DNA from: UBA1724 sp963621575
GTDB taxonomy: Bacteria > Verrucomicrobiota > Lentisphaeria > Oligosphaerales > Oligosphaeraceae
Reading direction: 5' to 3'
Assembly: GCA_963621575.1 (NCBI GenBank)
Contig: CAVFEH010000013.1
Location: 1-64,000, forward strand
DNA: 64,000 nt
Position numbers and translations under genes: made by a program. This document shows, piece by piece, positions 40,308-48,619 of the stretch (its first letter is position 1; the number at the start of each line of letters is the position of its first letter). The notes under the pieces are model-generated. The model had not been told where the DNA came from. It saw only the letters and a program-made list of their open reading frames with translations, and did not search any database.

Positions 40308-42098
40308 ATGGCTAAAACCCTACGCATCCTCGCGCTGACCCTCCTGGCCTGCTTCTGCCTCCAGGCACAGGACGCCAATTCCTCCGCCACCATCCCCGCC
40401 GGCGCGAAATCCCCCGCCCGGCTGGACAAGGTGCGGCAGCTGCTGGAGGCCCAGGCCCAGATCCAGGGCACGCAAGCCACCACGGAATCCCTCCAGAAGG
40501 CCATCACCGACGCCTTCCTCGCCTCCGACCCCGCCCTGAAAGACTGCTCCAGGCCCTGCATCACCGAGGCCGAAACCCTCGCCGCCGCCAAGCAGAACCT
40601 CCAGGCAGAGGCCTTCAAACTGTACCCCGAATACACCCCCGAGGAACTCAAGCGCGAGGCGGAAAAAAAGTTCCCCCTCTACAAACGCGGCGAAAAAGTT
40701 GAAATCCGCATCCGCACCAACCCCAAGCGCACCGAAAAAATCTCCGGACGCTTCAACGGCACCTACGGCGGAAATGTCGCCATCGGACAAACCAACTACC
40801 GCCTCGCCGACATGCAGGGAATCCCCGGCAATGACGGCCCCGAGGGCGAAATCGCGAAACTGGACGAACGCACCAACCGCGCCTACCGCCAGGAGTGGCG
40901 CGAGGAATACACCCGCGCCAGCATCAAGAACCGCACCAGCTTCCTCGAGGAAAAGGAAGACGAGTTCAACCAGCGGCAGCACCAGAAGGACTTCCTGGAG
41001 AACGAGGCCCGCGGATATACCTACTTCCAGGAAAAATGGCTCACCCCCGACGCGCTCCTCCATGAATGCTCCGCCCGTCTCGCCGCGCAGCTCCGCAGGC
41101 TCAACGCCGCCGCGGAACGCGAGCTCGTCCAGCGGCTCGCCGAGGAGGCCACCAGCCAACAGGAAATGACCGCCTTCGGCGAACTGGCCGCACCCTACGG
41201 AAAACTCCCCTCCGCCGAAAAGGTCCTCGAACAACAGGCCGCAGCCGAAAAGCGCCGGGCGGAACTCAAGGCCCGCCGCGAGGCCGAGGCCGCCCTCATG
41301 GAGGAGCGCGCCCGCGAAAATGCCCGGCAGGAGGAGCTCCGCCGCCAGCGCGAAGCCGAACGCCGCGCACGCATGGCGCAGCAGGAAGTGGAGGTCGCCG
41401 AGTCCAAGGGAATCTCCCTCACCACCTACGCCGTGGGCGGCGTCATCATCGTCATGGCACTCCTCGGCGCCGGATGGTGGTGGACCAGCGCCCACAAGGA
41501 GGACGACCTCGATGTCTCCAAATTCTTCGAAGGGAAAGGGAAGCTCCAGAAGGAATTCTGGGATGCCGCCAACGCCGATCCGGAACACTTCAAATATGTC
41601 GCCTATCTCTTCCCCGACATGGAAAGCGCACAGGACGCCCTTCTAAGGCTCTCCTACATCAAGCGCGACGAATACGGAAACATCTTCTGCCCCAAGGAAG
41701 ACCTCCGCTTCGGCTGCTACGAGCACCAGAATGGCGCCGTCTGCTTCATCGGCAGCCCCACCCTAAATTACGCGCGCTGGAGAGAGGCCTCCATGATCTG
41801 GCCCGAACTCCCGCTCTCGAACTACTTCAAGGTCTCCTCAGAACCCATCGTCAGCGTGATGGCGCCTGACCTGGACAAGCTCCGCGAACAAGGCCTCCAT
41901 GTCGAAAGCCTCGGCGCGGAAGACGTCCGGATGGACAGCGGCGAAATCAACCGTGTCTTCCGCTACAAGGTCGCAAACAAGGAGGAGGCCATCAAGCTCC
42001 TCAACAACTTCGACATCAAGGAAGAAGGTATCGTCGTCAAGGTCGAAACCAGCGACGGCGAATTCGGAAAGGATCTCCGCGGAGTCTTCGCCGCGTAA
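40308..42098 (+). CDS. Unknown exported protein with central membrane segment and coiled coil
   Basis: 596 residues, not recognised. An N-terminal signal-like hydrophobic stretch (about 5-20) precedes Gln-Asp; residues about 40-365 are charged and helical, with a strongly Arg/Glu/Ala-rich coiled coil at about 305-365; a Gly/Val/Ile membrane segment lies at about 376-393 followed by Trp-Trp-Trp; the last 200 residues form a soluble alpha/beta region with two similar-looking halves (about 410-500 and 505-596). It is a single-gene unit between a terminator on each side. Topology would place the middle part outside the cytoplasm if the signal is real. No function is proposed. Confidence 0.7.
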   Translation: MAKTLRILALTLLACFCLQAQDANSSATIPAGAKSPARLDKVRQLLEAQAQIQGTQATTESLQKAITDAFLASDPALKDCSRPCITEAETLAAAKQNLQAEAFKLYPEYTPEELKREAEKKFPLYKRGEKVEIRIRTNPKRTEKISGRFNGTYGGNVAIGQTNYRLADMQGIPGNDGPEGEIAKLDERTNRAYRQEWREEYTRASIKNRTSFLEEKEDEFNQRQHQKDFLENEARGYTYFQEKWLTPDALLHECSARLAAQLRRLNAAAERELVQRLAEEATSQQEMTAFGELAAPYGKLPSAEKVLEQQAAAEKRRAELKARREAEAALMEERARENARQEELRRQREAERRARMAQQEVEVAESKGISLTTYAVGGVIIVMALLGAGWWWTSAHKEDDLDVSKFFEGKGKLQKEFWDAANADPEHFKYVAYLFPDMESAQDALLRLSYIKRDEYGNIFCPKEDLRFGCYEHQNGAVCFIGSPTLNYARWREASMIWPELPLSNYFKVSSEPIVSVMAPDLDKLREQGLHVESLGAEDVRMDSGEINRVFRYKVANKEEAIKLLNNFDIKEEGIVVKVETSDGEFGKDLRGVFAA

Positions 42099-42130
42099 AT
42101 CCCCTCCCCGCGAACTCCCGACACAAAAAG

Positions 42131-42169
42131 GAAGGCGCACGGCCAATGCCCCGGCCGCGCGCCTTCTTT
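42131..42169 (+). terminator. Intrinsic terminator
   Basis: GAAGGCGC (42131-42138) pairs with GCGCCTTC (42159-42166), with five further inner pairs after one mismatch, followed by a short TTT. It closes the 596-residue gene and faces the convergent gene ending at 42258. Confidence 0.7.
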
Positions 42170-42257
42170 GCGTACTGCTGATTCCTTCCTTTCCGCCCGC
42201 CGGACGGATCCATTCCGGCCGCCTGCCGGCCGCAGGCCCCAACGCGGCGCCGCCGGG

Positions 42258-44435
42258 TCAGTGGCCGATTCCCCCCAGGAATCCCAGGAAGGTCGCGTTG
42301 TCCAGATATCCGTCGCAGATTTCCTGGACGCGCGCCATGAGCCCCTGGTCGTTCGTGACCAGCCAGCGCTTTCCGGCGTCCCCGCGGGCCTCCTGCTCCT
42401 CCATCCGCTGGACAATCCAGTTGTCGGCGTTCTGGTCCTCGGTCTTGCGGCCAACATAGACCACGGTGTAGTGCTCATTGACCTTCACCACGTTGTCCAC
42501 GGGCAAACCCCCGTCAAAGACAAGAACGACCTTCCGGAAGACCTGGGAGAGCCTCTGGCATCGCGCGCGGAAGGCCTCGCGGGTCACCTGGAAGCCGTTT
42601 ACGGTCTTCTCCTGGATGCTCATGATGGGATCGGTCTTGATCACGTTGTATCCGTCAATGACCAACTCCGCCTGCTTCAAATCGCCGCGGTTGCCGGGAC
42701 GGTGAATCCACTCCATACGGACGGGCCCGCCGCCAGGCTCCTTCCGGAGCAGCTCCTCCATGGTCTGCTGGGGTTCCCGGGCGCGGTCGAAGAGCTTCTC
42801 ACGGGCCACCAGGAGATCCTGGATCTGCCGGAGTTCATCGGGCAGGAACAAGCGCCGTCCCAAATTCCCCTGGAGGAAGAACCGAACCTCCTGGAAAGCG
42901 TCGCGGGTGGCGTCGTCGTGGAGGGGCAGCTCCTTCAGATATCCCAGCATGCGGGGTGCAATGCCCTGCAAGGTGCTCTCACCGTCATTGGCTCCCTTCC
43001 GCAGACGCTTCCGCAACTCCGCCAGACGGACCTCCAGCTCCTTCGCAAGCTCGTTCATGCCGGGCTCCACGGAGACGGATTCCTCCAGCGCCTCGCGAAT
43101 GCGGGACAGGAGCCGGTCCGTGCGCTGCTCCTGGTCCCGGAGTTTCTGGTAGACGCCGAAGGTCTTGTCGCGCTCCCGCTGCTTGGCCAGAAGACGGTTC
43201 GCACGCTCCTCCAGCCCCCTGCCGCTCTCCACGGACTCCGACAACAACGCCAACTGCTCCGGATGAATGCCCAATGCCTCGGCATAGAAGGAGGCCATCT
43301 GCAGCCGCTGGGTCTCCTGGAACTGGTCCCGCAGCTCGTCAATGGCGTCGTCGAAGTCGTCCCGGATTTCCGAGAGCTCCTTCTGCATCCGGGACTTCTC
43401 CTCGCCATCCAGACGCTGCTCCTTCACACGAAGCTCCTCCTGCGTCCGGGCCTTCTTCCGCAAGGCGTCATTCTCACGGGACAACTCGCCATTGCGCTGG
43501 CGAGCCTTGGACAACAACGACTTCAATGTCTGGACATCGTTGGAATCCCGCCACTTCTCACCCTCCTTCCCGGAAGGCCCGGACACGGGCTCAGCAACGG
43601 CAGGAACCGGAGCGGCAGAAGAAGAAAGCTCCCCGGCGGATGCCTCAACGGGAGAAGGCGCGGGAACGGCAGGCGCCACCAGCGGGACAATCCCCGGGAC
43701 CGGCGCCACAGGCCCGGACGCCCCGGACGCATCATGAGGCTTCGTCAAGGGCAGCAACCCCTGGGATGCAGGCACCACGGACACAGCCGCAGTCTCCTCC
43801 GCCTTGGCGGGCGCGGCAACGGGCGCGGGAGTCTCCTCCGGTTTTGGGACACTCTCCTCCTTCTTCCTCGCGCGCTCCTGCCTCCGGGCATTCTCCGCAT
43901 CGCGCTTTGCATTTTCCTCGGCTACAAAAAGGGAGAGGGGCTCCGTGGGGATGGCCCGGGGAGTCTTTTCCTTCCGGGGAGTGGTGGGATTCTTCTTGCC
44001 ACGCCAGAAGGAGGGCGCCTTCAGCAACAGCGCACCCAGCCTCTGCAGCCGGGGATACATCTGCAATTGGCAGCAGACCAGCGCCAGCGGACGGGGGTCC
44101 CGCATCGTCAGGAACTTCTCCCGCCAATACTTCTCCAGCCACGCCGCCTGGGCGTCGCGGGTCTCTTTGGGGGCCTGCAGCATCTTCTCCAGACAGGCGA
44201 AGATTTCCGCCAGGTTGAGGGCGAAGTAGTGCGCGAACTCATCGTGTTTCTGAAGCACCACCAGGATGCGCCGCGTGGTCTTCTCCTGGCGGAAATTCCG
44301 CTCACTCATCGTGAATCCGCCACGGGTCAGCGCCCGCTTCACCTCGTGATCGTTGTTCAGCGCGTTGTTGAAATCCCTGAATTCGTAGCGCCGGAGCATC
44401 CACTGGATGGCTTCGGGGCAAATGCGTTTGCTCAT
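42258..44435 (-). CDS. Large protein with C-terminal NYN (YacP-like) ribonuclease domain
   Basis: 725 residues. The N-terminus (1-145) is a helical region of unknown family with many Arg/Phe; about 150-285 is a Pro/Ala/Glu-rich linker; about 290-420 is a coiled coil; about 430-555 helical. The C-terminal 165 residues form a YacP-type NYN domain of the PIN-like nuclease fold: Glu-Leu-Val-Ile-Asp-Gly-Tyr-Asn-Val-Ile, Leu-Val-Phe-Asp-Gly-Gly, Thr-Glu-Asp-Gln-Asn-Ala-Asp-Asn-Trp-Ile, and Val-Thr-Asn-Asp-Gln-Gly-Leu carry the acidic residues. RNA cleavage is the likely activity. YacP itself is only about 170 residues, so the long N-terminal part is unusual. Confidence 0.75.
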   Translation of the reverse strand: MSKRICPEAIQWMLRRYEFRDFNNALNNDHEVKRALTRGGFTMSERNFRQEKTTRRILVVLQKHDEFAHYFALNLAEIFACLEKMLQAPKETRDAQAAWLEKYWREKFLTMRDPRPLALVCCQLQMYPRLQRLGALLLKAPSFWRGKKNPTTPRKEKTPRAIPTEPLSLFVAEENAKRDAENARRQERARKKEESVPKPEETPAPVAAPAKAEETAAVSVVPASQGLLPLTKPHDASGASGPVAPVPGIVPLVAPAVPAPSPVEASAGELSSSAAPVPAVAEPVSGPSGKEGEKWRDSNDVQTLKSLLSKARQRNGELSRENDALRKKARTQEELRVKEQRLDGEEKSRMQKELSEIRDDFDDAIDELRDQFQETQRLQMASFYAEALGIHPEQLALLSESVESGRGLEERANRLLAKQRERDKTFGVYQKLRDQEQRTDRLLSRIREALEESVSVEPGMNELAKELEVRLAELRKRLRKGANDGESTLQGIAPRMLGYLKELPLHDDATRDAFQEVRFFLQGNLGRRLFLPDELRQIQDLLVAREKLFDRAREPQQTMEELLRKEPGGGPVRMEWIHRPGNRGDLKQAELVIDGYNVIKTDPIMSIQEKTVNGFQVTREAFRARCQRLSQVFRKVVLVFDGGLPVDNVVKVNEHYTVVYVGRKTEDQNADNWIVQRMEEQEARGDAGKRWLVTNDQGLMARVQEICDGYLDNATFLGFLGGIGH

Positions 44436-44918
44436 GGTCGTAAAGTCTCAAAAAAAAGGGTAGTCTGACTGCCGCCGGCTCGCCCCGCCTGTGTAAAAAA
44501 AGGGCTGCCGGCGACACGGGGAAAACGATGCGGCCGTGCTCACCCCCGCACTCCTGCACGAGCGCGGCGCCGGTCCGGACCGCCAAAGGAAAAGGAATTC
44601 CGGCCGCCTCAAAAAAAAACGGCCACTGCACCTGCGGAACAGGGAAAAGAGGCGTATGCAAGAACGCCGTCCCCATGGTGGGACGATTTCCGCACGCCAA
44701 AGGTTCCCCAGCCTCGTGAATCACGGAGGAGATTTCCCGTACCCTCCGCCGAACGCGCCCCGGAATCCTCACGGACAACCGCCCTCCACCGCGAAGGGAA
44801 GACCGGCGCCGCGTGCGCCTTTCTTTCCCGGGGCCTGTCTTGCCGGGCGGGAACATGGCATGGCGCACCGGGGAAATACTCCTCCAGGGCGCCACCCACC
44901 GGCCGCCCGCGTCTCCCG
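44436..44918. other. 483-base intergenic region
   Basis: Between the starts of the NYN gene and the end of asnA, both on the minus strand. Contains several A- or T-runs of eight or nine bases and inverted GGCCG/CGGCC elements near 44593-44617, but no clean stem plus T-run and no frame with protein-like composition. Nothing recognised. Confidence 0.5.
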
Positions 44919-45962
44919 CTACAGCAGGGGAATGTTGTGCTCCCGGCAGAGGCGAATCATCTCCTCCGGCCAGATGCTGCTCTGGATTTCACCAATGTGG
45001 GCCTTCTGCAGCAACAGCATGCACAGACGGCTCTGGCCAATACCGCCCCCCATGGTCAGGGGCAATTCCCCGGCCACCAGCTTCTTGTGGAAGGGGAGCT
45101 CCAGACGGGCCTCCTGGCCACGCATAGCCAGTTGCCGCAACAACGACTCCTTGTCCACGCGGATGCCCATGGAGGAGATCTCGAAGGACCGCCCCAGCAC
45201 GGGATTCCACACCAGGATGTCGCCATTCAGTCCCCGGTGCCCCGGGGTGCTGGGGGTGATCCAGTCGTCATAGTCCGGGGCACGGCCATCGTGGGGCTTG
45301 CCGCTCAACGGCAGCTCGCCACCGATGCCAATCAGGAAGACCGCGCCGTCGCGCCGGCACACGGCGTCCTCCCGCTCCTTGGGAGTGGCGTCCGGCATGG
45401 CGGCCTCCAAATCCTCGGTGAAATGGAAGTGGATCTCCTCGGGCAGGAAGGGCTTCAGCGCCGGGTAGTCCCGGCAGATCATGTCCTCCGTGCGGCGCAG
45501 GGCGTAGTAGATCCGGCGGACAGTCCCCTGGAGGGTCTCCAGGTTCCGCTCCCCACGGGTGACCACCTTCTCCCAGTCCCACTGGTCCACATACAGGGAA
45601 TGCAGATTGTCCAAATCCTCGTCGGGACGGATCGCATTCATGTCCGTATAAATGCCACGGCCCGCCAGCATCCGCATGGCCGCCAGCTTCATCCGCTTCC
45701 ACTTGGCAAGGGAATGCACGATCTCCGCACGGCACCCGCCCACGGCCTGGATGGTGAAGGAAACCGGCCTTTCAACACCGTTCAAATCGTCGTTGACGCC
45801 CGTGCCCGACTGCACAAAAAGCGGCGCCGTGACACGCTGCAGATGAAGCTCGAAGGCCAGATTGTTCTGAAAGGACTCCTTGATCTTGCGGATGGCCATC
45901 TCGGTGGCCAATTCGTCCAGAAGGGGACGGTACCCCTCCGGCAAAAGAAGCGGCAGTGACAT
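44919..45962 (-). CDS. asnA: Aspartate-ammonia ligase (AsnA-type asparagine synthetase)
   Basis: Makes asparagine from aspartate and ammonia with ATP. 347 residues, a little longer than the E. coli enzyme. Class II aminoacyl-tRNA synthetase-like fold motifs: Ala-Pro-Leu-Phe-Val near 46-50, Asp-Asp-Leu-Asn-Gly-Val-Glu-Arg-Pro-Val-Ser-Phe, His-Ser-Leu-Ala-Lys-Trp-Lys-Arg, Asp-Met-Asn-Ala-Ile-Arg-Pro-Asp-Glu, Tyr-Val-Asp-Gln-Trp-Asp-Trp-Glu, and Gly-Gly-Gly-Ile-Gly-Gln-Ser-Arg near 321-328. Start chosen at ATG 45962, where GAGG lies upstream on the minus strand and family similarity begins. The divergent region to 46363 contains no other gene. Confidence 0.95.
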   Translation of the reverse strand: MSLPLLLPEGYRPLLDELATEMAIRKIKESFQNNLAFELHLQRVTAPLFVQSGTGVNDDLNGVERPVSFTIQAVGGCRAEIVHSLAKWKRMKLAAMRMLAGRGIYTDMNAIRPDEDLDNLHSLYVDQWDWEKVVTRGERNLETLQGTVRRIYYALRRTEDMICRDYPALKPFLPEEIHFHFTEDLEAAMPDATPKEREDAVCRRDGAVFLIGIGGELPLSGKPHDGRAPDYDDWITPSTPGHRGLNGDILVWNPVLGRSFEISSMGIRVDKESLLRQLAMRGQEARLELPFHKKLVAGELPLTMGGGIGQSRLCMLLLQKAHIGEIQSSIWPEEMIRLCREHNIPLL

Positions 45963-46325
45963 CGTTGCTATCCTCGCTGCAAAAAAAATGGCTTGCCCAC
46001 CGGGAGGGCCTGCCTCGCCGGCACTCGGGCGGAACAAAAGGCCGAAACGCCTCCCGCCACCCGGGAAAATTGGCGGTCCCCTCAAATACCACGGAAACCG
46101 GTCGTTAATATGGCCCGCGCACTGCGCCTTTCCCCTCCCCTGCATGCGGATTTTTCCTCTTTGCCGCCGAAAAAACACCCACCCCGCAACAGGGGAAGAG
46201 AGCACGGATGCACTGGGCGGCGGCCACCTATCCTTGGGCACACACCCAAGAAAATCCCCCCCATGGCATCCGTGGCTCCCCCGGCGCCCTCCCACTGCCA
46301 AAATTGTCATGTCCTGTCGCCTTTG

Positions 46326-46353
46326 TTGTAAACCCGCCCGCCACCATTATAGT
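46326..46353 (+). promoter_or_regulatory. Promoter of the aromatic leader and DAHP synthase gene
   Basis: TATAGT (46348-46353) within ATTATAGTACGC matches the tmRNA promoter -10 exactly. TTGTAA (46326-46331) lies 16 bases upstream as a -35. Transcription would begin near 46360, only a few bases before the leader ATG at 46363, so the leader would be translated from a near-leaderless end. Confidence 0.6.
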
Positions 46354-46362
46354 ACGCCCATC

Positions 46363-46443
46363 ATGCGAAATCTGACAGCCAGCTATCGATTTTACCGGTT
46401 TTGGTGGTTCCACCACCAGAGCCCGTCGATGCGTGCCCGTTAG
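46363..46443 (+). CDS. Aromatic leader peptide
   Basis: A 26-codon frame with Tyr8 TAT, Phe10 TTT, Tyr11 TAC, Phe13 TTT, Trp14-Trp15 TGG TGG and Phe16 TTC: seven aromatic residues in nine codons, followed by His-His-Gln and stop TAG at 46441. Its size, composition and place 150 bases before an aromatic-pathway gene are those of a classic attenuation leader such as pheL or trpL. There is no Shine-Dalgarno, but the promoter lies so close that leaderless initiation is plausible. It senses all three aromatic amino acids by composition. Confidence 0.75.
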   Translation: MRNLTASYRFYRFWWFHHQSPSMRAR

Positions 46444-46562
46444 ACAAGCGGATTTTCCAGAGCAAGGCGGACCAGGAACGAGCCAAGAAGAGCCAACCGG
46501 TCCGCCTTTTCCTTTCCACACAATGCGAACGCATCCGGGATTCCCCCTCGGATGCGTTTTTT
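46427..46562 (+). promoter_or_regulatory. Transcription attenuator with alternative stems
   Basis: AACGCATCCG (46528-46537) pairs with CGGATGCGTT (46549-46558) in a perfect 10-bp stem followed by six T: an intrinsic terminator 30 bases before the DAHP synthase start. The leader-peptide codons contain GATGCGT (46428-46434), identical to the terminator's right arm, so it can instead pair with ACGCATC of the left arm and prevent termination. A ribosome stalled on the aromatic codons (46384-46410) leaves GATGCGT free; one at the stop codon covers it. A further 10-bp stem AAGGCGGACC/GGTCCGCCTT (46464-46473 with 46499-46508), followed by TT, lies between. Confidence 0.75.
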
Positions 46563-46593
46563 GTTTTCATAGACCACAGGAGAAAAAAAGACA

Positions 46594-48456
46594 ATGCTGC
46601 AGGAAATCGACTTGAAGTCCCCGGACGAACTCCGCCAGGAGCTCCCGTTGACGGAGAACATGCGCCGGAACATCCAGGAGATGCGCGTCCAGGTGCGGGA
46701 CATCCTGGAGGGCCGGGACAACCGACTCCTCATGCTGGTGGGCCCCTGCTCCATCCACGACCTGGATGCCGCCCGCCAATACGCCGCCAAGCTCCATGAC
46801 CTGGCGAAGAAGGTCTCACAGGACATCCTCGTCGTCATGCGCGCATACTTCGAGAAGCCCCGCACCACCCTGGGCTGGAAGGGCATGATGTACGACCCGG
46901 ACCTGAACGGCGAGTGCAACATCGCCAAAGGCGTCCGCATGGCGCGCGCCCTCCTCATGGACCTGGCCGAAATGGGCCTGCCCGCCGCCACCGAACTCCT
47001 GGACCCCGCCACCGCCGCCTACATCACCGACCTCATCTGCTACGCCGGCATCGGCGCCCGCACCACCGAGTCCCAGCCACACCGCCAGATGGCCAGCGCC
47101 CTCGACATCCCCGTGGGCTTCAAAAACAGCACCGACGGCTCCATCCAAGTCGCCATCGACGCCATCTGCACCGCTGCCTCCCCCCATAGCTACCTCGGAA
47201 TGCTCAGCAACGGCCACAGCGGAATCCTCCGCACCGCCGGAAACCCCGACGGACACCTGGTCCTCCGCGGCGGCGCAAAGGGCGAAAACTACTACGCCGG
47301 AACCATCCAGGAGGCCCTCGCAAAACTCCGGGACGCACACCTGAGACCCCAGGTGGTCGTGGACTGCAGCCACGGAAACTCCCGGCGCGACTACACCCGG
47401 CAGCACATCGTCCTGGAGAATGTCCTGGAACAGCGCCTGGCCGGCAACACCGCCATCCTCGGCATGATGCTGGAAAGCAATCTCAAGGAGGGCCGCCAGC
47501 CCATCGTCGCCGGACAACACCCCGACCCCGGCATCTCCGTCACCGACGCCTGCATCGGATTCCCCGAAACCGAGGCACTCCTCCTCGACGCCGCCCGACG
47601 GCTCCGCTCGCTGGCAAAAATCCAGGAGGCAAAAAAAATCCTCAAGGTCGCCTACCTGGGACCCGCAGCCACCTTCACCCATGTCGCCGCCACGCGAAAA
47701 TTCGGCGACCGCCCCGAATACCGCTCCTGCAACAGCATCGGAGGCGTCATGTGCGCCGTGGAAAATGGACAGTGCGACTTCGGCGTCGTCCCCGTGGAAA
47801 ACTCCACCGAGGGACTGGTCAACGGAACCATGGACGCCCTGGCGACCTCACCCCTCAAAATCTACGACGAGATCGCAATCTCCGTCCACCAGTGCCTCCT
47901 CTCCAACCACAAAAAGGAGGACATCCGCGTGATCTACAGCCACTCCCAGTCCCTGGGGCAGTGCCGGCACTACCTGGAACAGCACTTCCCCGACGTCGAG
48001 ACCATCGCGACCCCCAGCAACGCCCGCGCCGCCGAACTGGCCGCACACTCCGCCGGCGCCGCGGTCATCGCCAGCGCCGAGGCCGGACGACTCTACGGAA
48101 TCAACACCCTAGAGGAAAACATCGAGGACAACCCCGACAACGTCACACGGTTCTTCATCCTCGCCCAAAAGGAGAACCGACAGACCCAACACGACCGATG
48201 CTGCCTCTGCTTCGACGCCCGCGACAAGGTCGGCGCCCTTTACGACGCACTCCTCCCCTTCAAGACCGCCGGAATCTCACTCTCCATGATCGAAAGCCGG
48301 CCCTCCGGACACGGCCGATGGCGATACCGCTTCTTCGTGGAACTCGACTGCGGACTCCAGGACCCCAGAATGCCCGATGTCCTCAAGGAACTCGGACAGC
48401 AAGCCGACGAAGTCAAGGTCATCGGCTCCTTCAAAACCGCAAAGGAACTCCTCTAA
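46594..48456 (+). CDS. DAHP synthase - prephenate dehydratase fusion
   Basis: A 620-residue bifunctional enzyme. Residues 1-345 are a class I (AroG-type) DAHP synthase, first step of the shikimate pathway: Gly-Pro-Cys-Ser-Ile-His-Asp near 49-55, Lys-Pro-Arg-Thr-Thr-Leu-Gly-Trp-Lys-Gly, Asn-Ser-Thr-Asp-Gly-Ser, Asp-Cys-Ser-His-Gly-Asn. Residues about 350-530 are prephenate dehydratase (Val-Ala-Tyr-Leu-Gly-Pro; Val-Pro-Val-Glu-Asn-Ser-Thr-Glu-Gly; Asn-Val-Thr-Arg-Phe-Phe), and about 540-620 an ACT regulatory domain with Glu-Ser-Arg-Pro. There is no chorismate mutase part between them. Known DAHP synthase fusions are mostly with chorismate mutase, so the first and a late Phe step joined is unusual. 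AGGAG precedes the ATG, and the attenuator lies upstream. Confidence 0.93.
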   Translation: MLQEIDLKSPDELRQELPLTENMRRNIQEMRVQVRDILEGRDNRLLMLVGPCSIHDLDAARQYAAKLHDLAKKVSQDILVVMRAYFEKPRTTLGWKGMMYDPDLNGECNIAKGVRMARALLMDLAEMGLPAATELLDPATAAYITDLICYAGIGARTTESQPHRQMASALDIPVGFKNSTDGSIQVAIDAICTAASPHSYLGMLSNGHSGILRTAGNPDGHLVLRGGAKGENYYAGTIQEALAKLRDAHLRPQVVVDCSHGNSRRDYTRQHIVLENVLEQRLAGNTAILGMMLESNLKEGRQPIVAGQHPDPGISVTDACIGFPETEALLLDAARRLRSLAKIQEAKKILKVAYLGPAATFTHVAATRKFGDRPEYRSCNSIGGVMCAVENGQCDFGVVPVENSTEGLVNGTMDALATSPLKIYDEIAISVHQCLLSNHKKEDIRVIYSHSQSLGQCRHYLEQHFPDVETIATPSNARAAELAAHSAGAAVIASAEAGRLYGINTLEENIEDNPDNVTRFFILAQKENRQTQHDRCCLCFDARDKVGALYDALLPFKTAGISLSMIESRPSGHGRWRYRFFVELDCGLQDPRMPDVLKELGQQADEVKVIGSFKTAKELL

Positions 48457-48522
48457 CCACCCGGACGACAATGCGCACGATGCAATGCCGCAGGCGTCCT
48501 CCCGGGCCCCGTCCTTGCGGCA

Positions 48523-48534
48523 CGCATTAAATTT
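48523..48534 (+). promoter_or_regulatory. Candidate promoter element before bioB
   Basis: CGCATTAAATTT resembles the CGCATTATATT elements at 787 and 35291 and stands about 86 bases before the bioB start. No -35 at standard spacing and no palindrome resembling a BirA operator was found in the 163-base gap. Confidence 0.35.
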
Positions 48535-48619
48535 CGACGTCCGCCGAATTTTCCTTTCTCCCTGCGGTTGAGCGACCGCGCGTCTTTCCGCGTTCCGATC
48601 CCTTGCCTCGTTCATCACC

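Noticed and set aside
44593..44640. Inverted GGCCG/CGGCC with an A-run as an asnA terminator
   Set aside because: The homopolymer is inside the loop rather than after the stem, so it does not have terminator geometry on either strand.
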